Below, piece by piece: positions 1 to 9,883 of a DNA stretch of 25,619 bases (position 1 is its first letter; each line of letters starts with the position of its first letter). The notes beneath the pieces are model-generated. The model did not search any database. It was given only the letters and a program-made list of their open reading frames with translations, and was not told the origin of the DNA. This DNA comes from Saccoglossus kowalevskii (Eukaryota > Hemichordata > Enteropneusta > Harrimaniidae). Location: NCBI RefSeq assembly GCF_000003605.2, contig NW_003109081.1, positions 444,770-470,388 of the forward strand, written 5' to 3'. The position numbers and the translations under genes were made by a program.

Positions 1-599
1 TTCGAACCCATGTCGTTTGTATTGAGGGTTTTTCTATTTCCCATGTTGGCTACGCCTTAATATGCAACCACTTCCCCGTTTTATTGTGATTTTGAGGGTG
101 TTTAATGATGTCTTCCTCGCTCGTCACGCCATGACCCAGTTTCAACCACACGGCCATTTTGCAACAAGTGCGTGACCCTCGGCGTGACCCGACTGACTAT
201 ATGATCGTTCTGTTCAACTGTTAAGCTAGGATTTATTACCGTTATTATCATTATATTGTCACATGATTTGTTTTACCTTATGTGTAATGTCTTAAGTATC
301 TTTATTGTAATTTGTATATACCAATTCGTATATACCGAGGAAACGACCCCGATTGAAGGTCATGTATTTTGTGACGTCACCAATTCGTGTGTAGGTACGG
401 CTTCTAGATCCGTGCCGTGAGTTCTGTGGGTGCCCTCTCTACACTGTGACAGATTGAATAATGTGCAAATTTTTGTTGTGAGTGATAAAGGTAGACACAC
501 TTTTAATGAGTATACTTCTGATTTGAAATAACTTGGCACAAAGAACTGCAGCATACTTATTCTACAGCATTATTTTTTCAGATAATATATTTCAATATA
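1..599. other. Gene-free AT-rich stretch
   Basis: I see no coding gene here. A perfect palindromic CRE-like octamer (TGACGTCA) lies at 372-379 inside a less AT-rich patch (about 360-460), but no supported exon or promoter is attached to it. The first 180 bases resemble a dispersed repeat more than a gene; I could not assign them to a family. Confidence 0.5.
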
Positions 600-603
600 T
601 TAA

Positions 604-1440
604 GGTAGAGATGCAGTTTACCTGACAGGTATTTTAATTAGTTAATTAGGAAACCAAGATGACCTCCCTTGTCCACAAAACTATATATTTTCGGAAAGCT
701 TATTTATGAATTTTAAAATGTTGTTAGTATTTTTATGGACACTGTAGTTTGAAATATGCACAAAAATGTGCTTTTTTGGTCAAAAGTGATTTAAAAAAAA
801 ATAGCTCTTAAACTATGCTTCTGTTTCATGTCAAAATTGGTTTGTGGGTACATCTGTTTACTATGAAGAAAGTGCCGTCTTGAAAACTGTCTAACAGTTG
901 TCAATTTTGCAGGGCAGCAGCCCAAATTTCACTACTTCAAGTTTATGTATAAATTAACACCCAGGCTAGTTGTCTGTACGATTGTTGTAACACTGTTCAA
1001 CCAAAAACAATGCCCCGACGGCGTTTTGAAGAGAAACACATTGTCAATCATTTATGAAAATTTCAAAAGCTCAAAGTGTCAAGGAGCTTTTTCTTTTTAA
1101 AGTTCTGGGATGTGGACTGAAAAAAAGCTGAGATAATTGCTAATTTGCATAACAATTCACTCAGTAAGAAGTTTACTAATGCTCATAATTAAAATGGCTG
1201 TAAACAATTCCAAATTTAAATGTATTATCGTTTTGTGAAAAGTTAAATATAGTGCATAATATGGAAATCCCGTCATTTCTATTTTTCACCATGTTTCTTT
1301 TTTATTATTTAATCGTTTTTTGAGTATGTTCCACTATTCACAATTCTACAAAATGTTAACAGTCTATAGCCAAAACTGTTTGGATAATAACAAGCAAAAA
1401 AAAAATCACTCCCAAGTGCCCACAAACCTGCATCTCTATT
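604..1440. mobile_element. Non-autonomous TTAA-flanked DNA element, copy 1
   Basis: An 837-bp element bounded by TTAA at 600-603 and 1441-1444, with short terminal inverted repeats (GGTAGAGATGCAG at the left, its slightly mutated complement at the right end). A second copy at 20059-20975 is similar over its whole length, which fixes both ends. There is no transposase reading frame, so it must have been moved by an enzyme encoded elsewhere. TTAA target duplication is typical of piggyBac-type elements, but the termini do not start with the usual CC, so the superfamily is left open. Relative to copy 2 it lacks about 67 bp of internal sequence near its right end. Confidence 0.82.
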
Positions 1441-1444
1441 TTAA

Positions 1445-4400
1445 GTGAGAAGATATCATTGTGAATAAAGCACTAATTACCTCTTGATGGGAAACAATAT
1501 AATGTAATCATCAATTTATACACGTAGGTGTTAATGGAATTGCAGTTTTAAAATAGGCCTCACGTAATTTCCTCATTAATTTTAATAATTTCAAAACTGC
1601 GTTCAGAGGTAAACTAATCGCTAACTGAAGATCTTTTAATGACAATCGCTTCAACTCGTGGGTCTAATGTGGCTGTGATATGTTGCAAAATAATAAAACC
1701 ACACTAGTCTTTCAGACAAATACGAATAGAGCTATTTCAACAAAACACCACGTTCGTACATCATATCAATTGATTTACATGTGTCTATTAATAATGCTTC
1801 ACGAGGCATATAATGTATTAAATATACATCTGACAATGGAATCAATAGAATTCACCCTCTTCCGTAAAACGCCGCACAGACGAGTTCGAATGTCTGCCTT
1901 ATTTGAAAATATTACATCACAGTCGAACAGTTTGTTTTGTTTACTTCAGGCGTAGAATCACTATCGGTGCGTTATAGGAGTATAATCTTGTCACTGGACG
2001 TAAACGTTCGCACAACGAAGAGTGTTTCTTTTCTATTTCAGGCTGTTTTATTACTACGAGCAGGTTAAAGATGTTTAATAATAAGGTTATCGCGATAATA
2101 ACGCAAAGTATGCACGAACGCAGAAAGGGAACGCGCTACGAGTCGGCCGATAAATCGCCGTGCTGTCTTTGTTTAGACTACCTGTAACATGACATCATAA
2201 TATTTCATCACAATATATTATCAAAGCTGCATGACAAAAATGCGTTTTACAAAGCCCACATCGAGACATGCAAATTAAATTAATCGTTCATGTTTCTTTT
2301 CTGATATTTGGGAAATAAGTAAAGAAATTAAACGATAATTGCGTTGAATGGTATTACTTTCCCATATGTATTAGAAACAATACCTTCTTATAAAAATGGC
2401 ACAGAACGACGTAGAAATAATTAGACTTTATGTTACTTAACATTAAAAACTGGCATCAACTGGCTACTAACGGACTTAGCAGACACACACGACATTTCAA
2501 ACAAATGAAAATTAATTAAATTCGGCCCCCATGTACATTTCGATTCTCTAATGAACAAGCAACACGTTTGACATTTCGTTACGAGTTTTCTATATTGCAT
2601 CACTGATAGATTTATTAACATCTCTCTAACTATTATAATAACCCTTTATAAATCTTGTAATTAAATGTTCTACATAATTTAATTTATTACACAAGCAATT
2701 TACATGGCATGCGTTGTACATATTAAAACAGGTTGAGCATGCAAGAGTAATTTGATAGATACGTCATGTCGAGATATCTTACTGATTCAATTAAATGAGT
2801 GTCCCAAGCTCTACCTTACAATTCATTCCATGTCTGTCCACACAGGGCATGCAAAGTTCATGTTTTTATCAGTGCCATGTCTTGCTGTAAAGGTGTCATA
2901 TCATCGTTAAAATGTTGTATATGCATATTATCTTCCTGAACATAAACAATTTAAACAAGACGAAAGGTTGGCAAACGAATTGCATATATATAATACACAA
3001 CGTGAATTAATGTGAATCTATATTATGTTGTATACGATTTTCAGTCAATGAGATATGATATCACTGACACTGACCGTCGCGAATTTATGCTAACTGATAA
3101 GCAGCACTATAAATTCCCGGAATTCTCTATGGTTTGTACAATTGGTCACCCATTTCTCGAAAAATTGTTACCGATTTACCATTGTTTGCCCTATTCAATA
3201 TCTATTTATCTGTTGTACATTTTTTCAAAAGTACGCTTATTATGTTGTAATGTGAGTCTCAAATGTGTTTATAAACTAAGTTTTATTTACTGTTGACAAA
3301 AACTCCACTACTCTAGTAAAACATTCAGGGATTTTGAAAAATATGAAGAAAAAAAATACATCTTCAGAATGCTTTAAGTATATCAACAAATGAATGTGCA
3401 CTGGTAACATTTACTAACCATTTTGCGACCAGTATATACTATTAATAACCAAGGGATTGAGGGTAATTGCGAGCACTGTATGTTGTGAGAATGAAATCGC
3501 ATGATGTTAAACTTTACTATTTAGTCACCTAGTAATCACCAATCGTAATTCTGAATGTCTATGCAAATCTCGAACAGACAACTGTTCCTGGAAATATTCG
3601 TTAACTACTCAGAGTGCGCTTTGCTAGAGAACGACCTGTGACACTAATTCTGATTGGCTGCTGTCGTTATACAATAACGAATTAAAGGCGACCAAAATTT
3701 AGTAATATTTTTTGGAGTTAATTACTAATATTATACAACATGGTTATATCACAGTCAAGCTTATAGTAAATAGGGTGAAAACTGAACAACAAATCATATT
3801 ATTAATAACTCGAAACGGAAATTGAATGTTAATGTATTCAGCATAGAAAAAACAAAATTGTTTGTGGCTGAGTGTTATTTTCAGCTGGACTTCTTGGTGG
3901 GTGGTTCTTACTCTACAGATTTTGTGACTTCAGATTACGACATTGTTTTTGCTATTGGATTTTCTCATATACAATTCTACATTGCAATGTGATGTAGTAC
4001 AGGAAAGATCGACAATGCATATCACATACTTTTACGTCACATACTTCCGAACTCTTTTTCAGTGTACCAGCTGCTTGAAGGTTGTCCGGATCTTCCAGGT
4101 TTATTTACGGTCCAATTACTACGGATTTTGTTAGAATGGTTTATTTTAGGAATCTCGTGTGTGTTTATTTGAAATTATTATACAGTTCCTACCCAGAGAT
4201 CGGTTGAAATTTACATTACCGTCAGGGTAGCGTCGACCCAAGCCTGCACCTCGCGGCAATCACTTGAGTCTGTCGCCGATAACCAAATGAAAACAATATT
4301 GGATATTCGATTAAGTACCTTCCTGTTACGAACATAAATTAATATTTAGTGGGAGAAGGTTGAATAAGATGAGGTGGTACGTGACTTCAAACAAATGATA

Positions 4401-5280
4401 CTTTTCATGAATTAATAATCTTTAAAGTACAGCAGCTTTCATTGCAGTTAAATATGATTAACCCACAACATATACGCATAAATAGAAGAATTCTTATTAG
4501 AACATCTTCGGAAATCACAAACACCTTGCATTCCATACAAAACAGTCAAATGCGACTGACATAAACACAACGTGTGCATAGTAATTCATACCAACACAAT
4601 ATAAGCACACTGCGTACACAACAAACACACCCAACTGAAAATTATTCTCCAATATATTTTGTATTACATTTACTATATAATTGAAAGCACTATTACATGA
4701 CATACACAGGGTAAGGGCTAGCAGACACATTAATAAAGTAAGCTTAGATAAAAAAAATATTAGCATTATTTCTCGATTTCGTTACCAGATTCCAGATAAC
4801 CTTTGATAGTAAGTTTATTTTTCGTTCACTGTGACAGCTGGCATATTGCTTAAAGGGCGCACATCGAACGTCTGCTCCAAAATTGAGTGTATCGAATCCC
4901 ACGCGTTGTTTACTATGGTACAGAGAAACAATAATGATAGAACCTTTAATTTGCCCATCAAATATAAATGCTTGCTTTCGTATCTGTTCATCACCTTTCT
5001 CTACGAACCCGGTCGTGTCTGATTCGTTGTTACAATTTTGGGGTTGTGTGAGCAGTTCCGGTCACGTGAGTAGTTCGCAATTATTATAAGCATTTATCGT
5101 TTTATTTATCCCTATGTCTATCTGGTTTAAGCTTTCAACATCTTCAAAAGTGAAGTAGGGGAAAAGTTTCAAGATATAACATATAATTATGTCTGTCTCA
5201 TCTGTGTTATCGTATTAAATCTACACCGCCGAGAGTCACTGCCTGCGAGCACTTGAGTACGTACATACTGGCATACTAAA
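1445..5280. other. Gene-free intergenic stretch
   Basis: About 3.8 kb of AT-rich DNA without a supportable gene. Open frames of 60-95 codons exist (for example 1680-1955 and 3012-3296 on the plus strand), but their compositions follow the local base content. They show no recognisable domain and no splice or promoter context. No repeat shared with the rest of the window was seen here. Confidence 0.5.
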
Positions 5281-5353
5281 CAGTCGCCGACATATTCGCC
5301 GCCACCACGTGCACTCTAAATAGGTGGTGGCGATGACTATATCGCGGCGACTG
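5281..5353. repeat. Imperfect palindrome / long hairpin
   Basis: The arms begin CAGTCGCCG at 5281 and end CGGCGACTG at 5353. They continue inward through CATAT/ATATCG-like and CGCCGCCACCA/GGTGGTGGCGA blocks, separated by a loop of about 15 bases near 5309-5323. The arms pair over roughly 27 bases with a few mismatches or bulges. The hairpin is much richer in G and C than its surroundings and ends only 8 bases before the ATG of the open frame at 5361. It could be a folded transcript leader or a small fold-back element; the sequence alone does not decide. Confidence 0.6.
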
Positions 5354-5360
5354 ACTGTCA

Positions 5361-5786
5361 GTGATCATTCTCCCAGAAACGTACCAGCAGTATGGTGGTG
5401 GTACGTTGCGCCGGTCCGATGATCTGTGGGTCCGTCCCAAATTCTGTAGACGAGTGTACGCATTTTGTAAGAACTGCTGTGAATGTGATACAGTTTCGAT
5501 GGGGCAGTCGAGTACTGGAAGAATTCCGTACAGATTTTCGATTCACTGTATGGAAGCGACAATGCCTACGATGGCATCGGTGGAAACCTCCTACGAAACG
5601 TTTTACACAAACACATCATGCGCGGATTTGGGGGGAGGGACGCTAGACCCCACCCCTACACCCTCGGCTGGTAAAACAAATCTTTCCGGCCTCGTCATGC
5701 GAAAATTCAATAGCAGTTGCGCGCCCCCGTCACCAATTTCAGTGCCTATGATCGAAGAGAACACTCTCGCGACACCATCGAGGTAA
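5361..5786 (+). other. Possible coding exon or decayed gene end, unrecognised
   Basis: A 141-codon open frame in a region less AT-rich than its flanks, with a second long frame (5392-5646) overlapping it. The first frame is rich in Ser, Thr and Pro in its second half. Its end coincides with a good donor-like GAG|GTAACA, though the same TAA also serves as its stop. In the second frame a segment reading FRTDFRFTVWKRQC resembles the helix-8 and cysteine region after transmembrane helix 7 of rhodopsin-like receptors. No intact receptor sequence precedes it. It could be a decayed receptor fragment with a frameshift, an orphan exon, or chance. Confidence 0.22.
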
Positions 5787-5789
5787 CAT

Positions 5790-8016
5790 ATGCATACACG
5801 AACATATATTTCCTACACCGGAGAAAAGAAACATGATGATTGGCTGAATATTTTTCTATTTCAGCTGTGGTGGCGCTACTAACATACACCACTTTCTTAT
5901 AGGAGACTTATATTATATAAGGTAATATATGGAGGCAGTAAGCTGGAACATTATATTTTGAAAATTCAAGATGACAATATTGTTTATGCCATCCAATTCT
6001 CGTTTACGTTGGATTTCGAAGTAAACGTCAAATGGTCTATTGACAATCAAACTGTTCATGCAAGAATATAACAATGTAAAACCAAAATATATGAATATGT
6101 TGATATACATGAAACATAGATTACGTAATGCTGTATTTTATTTAATATTTGGTATACCCACAACACATAGTGTGGGTATTTTCCCAGGGTTCCACTGAGG
6201 ACGTCATTTGAATACACTGTAAAACACGTCTTCTTAGCTAGCATGTCATTTTAGCTAATTTAGCTAACCTGTAATTTCGCTAATTCAAGATGTCGCTAAT
6301 TTAAAATAAAGTATATTCTCACAATGAGATTTTGTTAATTCATGTATTGAGTTAAATTCGCTAAAATGGCATGTAGCTATTTCAATGTGTTTTACATTAC
6401 CTCGTAATCATGGACTGGTTCCATTTATCTGTCGTTAAACGGCATATTCTCCATACTATGACAAAATAATGAATCAAATAACAAATACTGCAAATTAAAA
6501 GAAGCGTAACAAGGGGGTCCCATCATTATATAAAGACAAATATCTAGCAGCCCAAAATGTGTACTAATTACGTCCAAATTATGGAGAAAATGTTCGTAAC
6601 ATGAAATTGCTATGATTCGCGGCTGTAAAATTGTGGGTGTATTGTGTAGATAGGATTTAGATTATTTAGCATAAATTAAAGTAACACAATATAGTGAAAT
6701 ACTGTTTTGACCACGCCGTGAAATATGCAACAACTAAATAAAGAGTAAAGAATTTTGAAAATGATGGAGAAATACTGTTCATGTACGTTGAATGCAAACT
6801 CACTCGATATGCGCTGTTAGTAATATGGTGTTCCCCGATAGTGTAATTAGGAGAGATTAATATTAGATAGTTGTATCTGTGTAATAAAATAAAAGATTGT
6901 GTATTGTAGGACTTTGATTGGCATCTAACTGCAAATTTATATGTGATAATGACTTTTATGTAACACTGTACACAATGTCTGTTGACGCCACATGTGCTCG
7001 ACATTATCGTATAATTGTTATCTATAGTTGTATTATAATGATTTAAATACTTGATGGTTGGAAAATAGATCGAGGTGCTGTCCTCCCATGGTTTGCAATT
7101 AAATTACGGTGTTCTCTTCTCAATCCATTGAAAATGAATTGAAGGTTTCCATATCAATAGTTAAGTCTTAACGTTCCCATGTTTAATTTCATTAATTAAA
7201 AAAAGAAAAAAAGTTACATTTAATGTTTACCCTATATATAATCTGACCATAGGAATAAATGGTACGTGAAACGTAGATAACAGTAAAGGGATAACAACGT
7301 GAGCAGAATGTTGTAGTAACATGTATGTTGCTCGTGCCTTCCATTATGTATCATTAACAGGTATTTATGGAATATAAATATATCGAGAATGAATTTGTCT
7401 TTGTATGCTTTGGAAGCTTACATACCGTTCATCCGTTATTTTTAACCATCGCTTTTTAAAATACTTGTTGATCTCATGTCTGATAACTATACGGGCTTAA
7501 ATGAGCACATGGTGTCCAATGAGGAAACTTAGTCCAGATTGAGTCTACGGTTTTCGAATGTTTTCTTTTTGTGATATAAAATCATTTAGTCTAGTATTCA
7601 TGTATGTAAACAAGACAGTGTATATTTCAAATTGTTTTAATGCCCCAAAATCCCGTATAAATGTTTCCATGGAAATGGCACGTCTGCTGTATTCATACGA
7701 TGTTATAAATTGAAATCCGTATGATTTGAGCGTATTTAATGCCGTATTATAAGTATGCTTTATATATGTAAACTATCTTTATATAGAAATACTGTGTGTG
7801 GTATGTAGTGCGACTCTGCAATAATTACCCATGAGTTTGGAAACCTAGTAAATACATGTTCCGTCAGTGGCTATTGGCGAATAACACGTTTATTTCGCCA
7901 AACTTAAATATTTGACAGAAATACAAGACTTTTGTACTTCAGTTAGCCGTCTGGTACCATTCATGCAGTCTGGTTATGAATAAAGCTAAATTATCTGTGC
8001 GTATTTCTATGAGTCG
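5790..8016. other. Gene-free stretch with small hairpins
   Basis: No supported gene. Short inverted repeats are visible: a perfect 9-bp stem (ATACCCACA/TGTGGGTAT) at 6154-6179, the larger fold-back at 6213-6400 listed separately, and an 11-bp stem (TTGGCGAATAA against TTATTTCGCCAA) at 7874-7902. The rest is AT-rich without recognisable structure. Confidence 0.5.
6213..6400. repeat. Fold-back repeat with 47-bp arms
   Basis: The left arm (about 6215-6262) and right arm (about 6354-6400) are imperfect inverted copies: TAGCTAGCATGTCATTTTAGC on one side matches GCTAAAATGGCATGTAGCTA on the other, and pairing extends outward through TGTAAAACAC/GTGTTTTACA. The loop of about 90 bases contains further copies of GCTAATTT. 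There is no reading frame. The layout fits a fold-back type miniature element; no target duplication was identified. Confidence 0.6.
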
Positions 8017-8059
8017 TGTTAGCGTGGTCTTCCAAGCGAGTTGGTCTTCCACGCACGTA

Positions 8060-8992
8060 CGAGGGGCGTTCAATAAGTAATGCCCCTGACCCACTTCCAG
8101 TTGTCGGATCTAGATGAAATGTTGCATGTGTAATGATTTACATATTTATGGGTTATGTTGCAAAAACAGCTCTGAGCTAATTGTGGTTTCTGATTTACAG
8201 GTGAGTGTCGGTTGAAGGTGTCTGGCAGATGAATGGTTGCTCACACCTTTCCAGAAGCAAGAAAACGTCGAGTGCTCGAGGATGAATTTGGAGAAGAGCC
8301 AAGAAGATGAGTCAAAGTTTTTCAAAAGACTGATTACACAGGATGAAACTTGGGTCCATCACTATGATCCAGATACCAAAGCCCAGTCAATGCAGTAGAA
8401 GCACTTGGACTCACAACCTGCAAATAAGGCAAGGGTGCAGCCCTCCGCTGGCAAGGTCATGCTCAGTCTTCTGGGACCAGGACGGAGTAGTGATGACAGA
8501 TTTCCTGGCAAAATATACCACAATTACAGGAGCCTATTACGCTTCACTTTTGATGAAATTAAGAGAAGTTATCAAAATCAAGAGGCGGGCAAGATCAGCA
8601 AAGGTATCCTCCTCCTGAATGACAACGCTCCAGTCCACAACTCGCATGTCGCCAGATCAGAAGCACGGCCGTGTGGCTAAGAAATCCTCCCCAATCCCCC
8701 TAACTCTCCTGACCTTGCACCCTCTGATTTTCATCTCTTCCCAGCCATGAAGTTGTGTTTGAAAGGAAAGCGTTTCCCAGATGATGCAGCCTTGATTTCT
8801 GAAGTTACGGCGTGGTTGGAGGACCAACCTGGGGTGTTCTACAAAAACGGTGTTCAGAGCTGCATCAAACGATGGGAGAAATGCATAACTCTGGGTGGTT
8901 TCTATGTAGAGAAAGACTAATAACTGTGCCAAGTTTCATTAATCTCCTGCTATGGGAAATGGGTCAGGGCATTACTTATTGAACGCCCCTCG
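8060..8992 (+). mobile_element. Decayed mariner transposon with internal deletion
   Basis: A 933-bp element with terminal inverted repeats of about 34 bp (beginning CGAGGGGCGTTCAATAAG) that differ by one base indel, flanked by TA on both sides (8058-8059, 8993-8994). Full mariners are about 1.3 kb. Here the region encoding the N-terminal DNA-binding half of the transposase is deleted, while the catalytic half survives in broken frames. The uninterrupted repeat at 24705-24853 is in effect an empty site carrying a single TA, confirming insertion with TA duplication. The element cannot make a transposase but keeps both ends. Confidence 0.95.
8234..8920 (+). pseudogene. mariner transposase, C-terminal part, broken
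   Basis: Remains of a DDE transposase that would cut and paste mariner DNA. Visible motifs in order: TQDETWVHHYDP (first catalytic Asp) near 8340, LLLNDNAPVH (second Asp) near 8610, and SPDLAPSDFHLFP (third Asp, 34 residues later, the D,D34D spacing of mariners) near 8700. It ends in GGFYVEKD and a stop at 8918-8920. An in-frame stop replaces an expected Trp near 8396, a frameshift occurs near 8460 and another near 8590, and a further stop lies near 8678. The N-terminal helix-turn-helix domains are missing. Confidence 0.92.
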
Positions 8993-9104
8993 TATATGAC
9001 TTCCTTTCGTTACATAAAGTTACCGGTCCCCATCACATAGTTTGCATTAGGGTTTGAAGGCCCATCAACCCTTATGTAACAAGCTTTGAAATTAATAATT
9101 TAAT

Positions 9105-9814
9105 CGACATTAATGTTCATTGTATGAAACACTGCATACTATTATTAAAGTCAATTTGTTATGACCAAACTGATGATGCAATAAACCAGTCTAATAATCG
9201 CGCCCTCTAGTAACGAAGTGTCACTGAGACGTAGAAATGACTCAGATTGGTGAACGTTTTATGATGTACTAGCACAACTTGTATTCAATTGTTCGTTTCT
9301 TGGTTGAATTTGATTATCCATCTACCTCATCACGATGATTTGTTGCTATATGACAGCCCTTCCAATCAACAAATAAATGCAAATTTGGTAACTTTATTTG
9401 ATGATATTTATTCTAATGTACTAGAAGTTGTCTTTTACAATAATGAAGACTATACGAATTTAAGGCAATACATAAGCCATGTCGATGTGAGAACGGTTAA
9501 ATAACTCAAATCTGGTCGTGAATTCCATGTTAAACTAGTATGCCTCTCAATATCAAGCTTTGTACACCTGGCAAATGAAAGAAGTAAATAGCTGTTAGAA
9601 AAGGGAAGACGTTTTATTTGAAAATATGTAGCCACGCAGAGGTCTCTCAATTACATCTAAATAATGTTTCTACGCGCGTTGTACATGCAGTATAGGACTT
9701 CACAGTGCGACGACACGTGGTATGGGACGGTGCGATATGACAGCACTTGACATGGGATGACGCGGTGCAGTGACTGTGGCGCTTCAATTCTATATACAAA
9801 TTATAACTTGTAAT
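9105..9814. other. Gene-free stretch downstream of GH9
   Basis: No supported gene. Between about 9696 and 9775 there is a G-rich patch of loosely repeated units around GATATGACA/GGGATGACG-like words, too degenerate to define a repeat length. The remainder is AT-rich. Confidence 0.4.
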
Positions 9815-9823
9815 TTATTTATT
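9807..9823 (-). terminator. Candidate polyadenylation signal of GH9
   Basis: On the minus strand AAATAAATAAATTAC overlaps and follows the stop codon of the candidate last exon. It offers one or two AATAAA hexamers. The signal is plausible but common in AT-rich DNA. Confidence 0.45.
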
Positions 9824-9883
9824 TTTGGAATGTGAATGGAAGCGAAAAGTAATCTTCATGGCATCCACATAATGCCTGAACCT
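9819..9883 (-). CDS. GH9 terminal exon 10 (candidate)
   Basis: Found by looking for a phase-compatible acceptor with a pyrimidine-rich tract downstream of exon 9: CCTTATAGTTCCAG, then 65 bases coding [20 protein letters not shown] and a TAA stop. The frame closes exactly and ...LVAG-E-VQAL is close to the usual LAGL..L end of GH9 domains. The extra 15 residues are not family-typical. A different terminal exon further left, or reading through the exon 9 donor, cannot be excluded. Confidence 0.55.

Larger units (their letters stand above)
8017..9104 (+). repeat. Dispersed repeat (possible solo LTR), split by mariner
   Basis: Bases 8017-8059 and 8993-9104 align with one continuous stretch at 24705-24853, so this is a copy of the same repeat opened by the mariner. 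Shared landmarks are CCAAGCGAG, ACATAAAGTT, CCGGTCCCCA and AAGCTTTGAAATTAATAATT. The copy at 24705 starts with TG directly after a GGGGCAG run, like a polypurine tract followed by a long terminal repeat. An LTR identity is inference only; the 3' limit of the repeat is not defined. Confidence 0.65.

Noticed and set aside
1-60. tRNA-derived repeat with a B box (GGGTTCGAA on the minus strand at the left edge)
   Set aside because: No A box at the right distance and no cloverleaf can be drawn; the match is at the cut edge of the window.
3012-3296. 94-codon open frame
   Set aside because: No domain, no splice or promoter context, and residue composition typical of translated AT-rich DNA.
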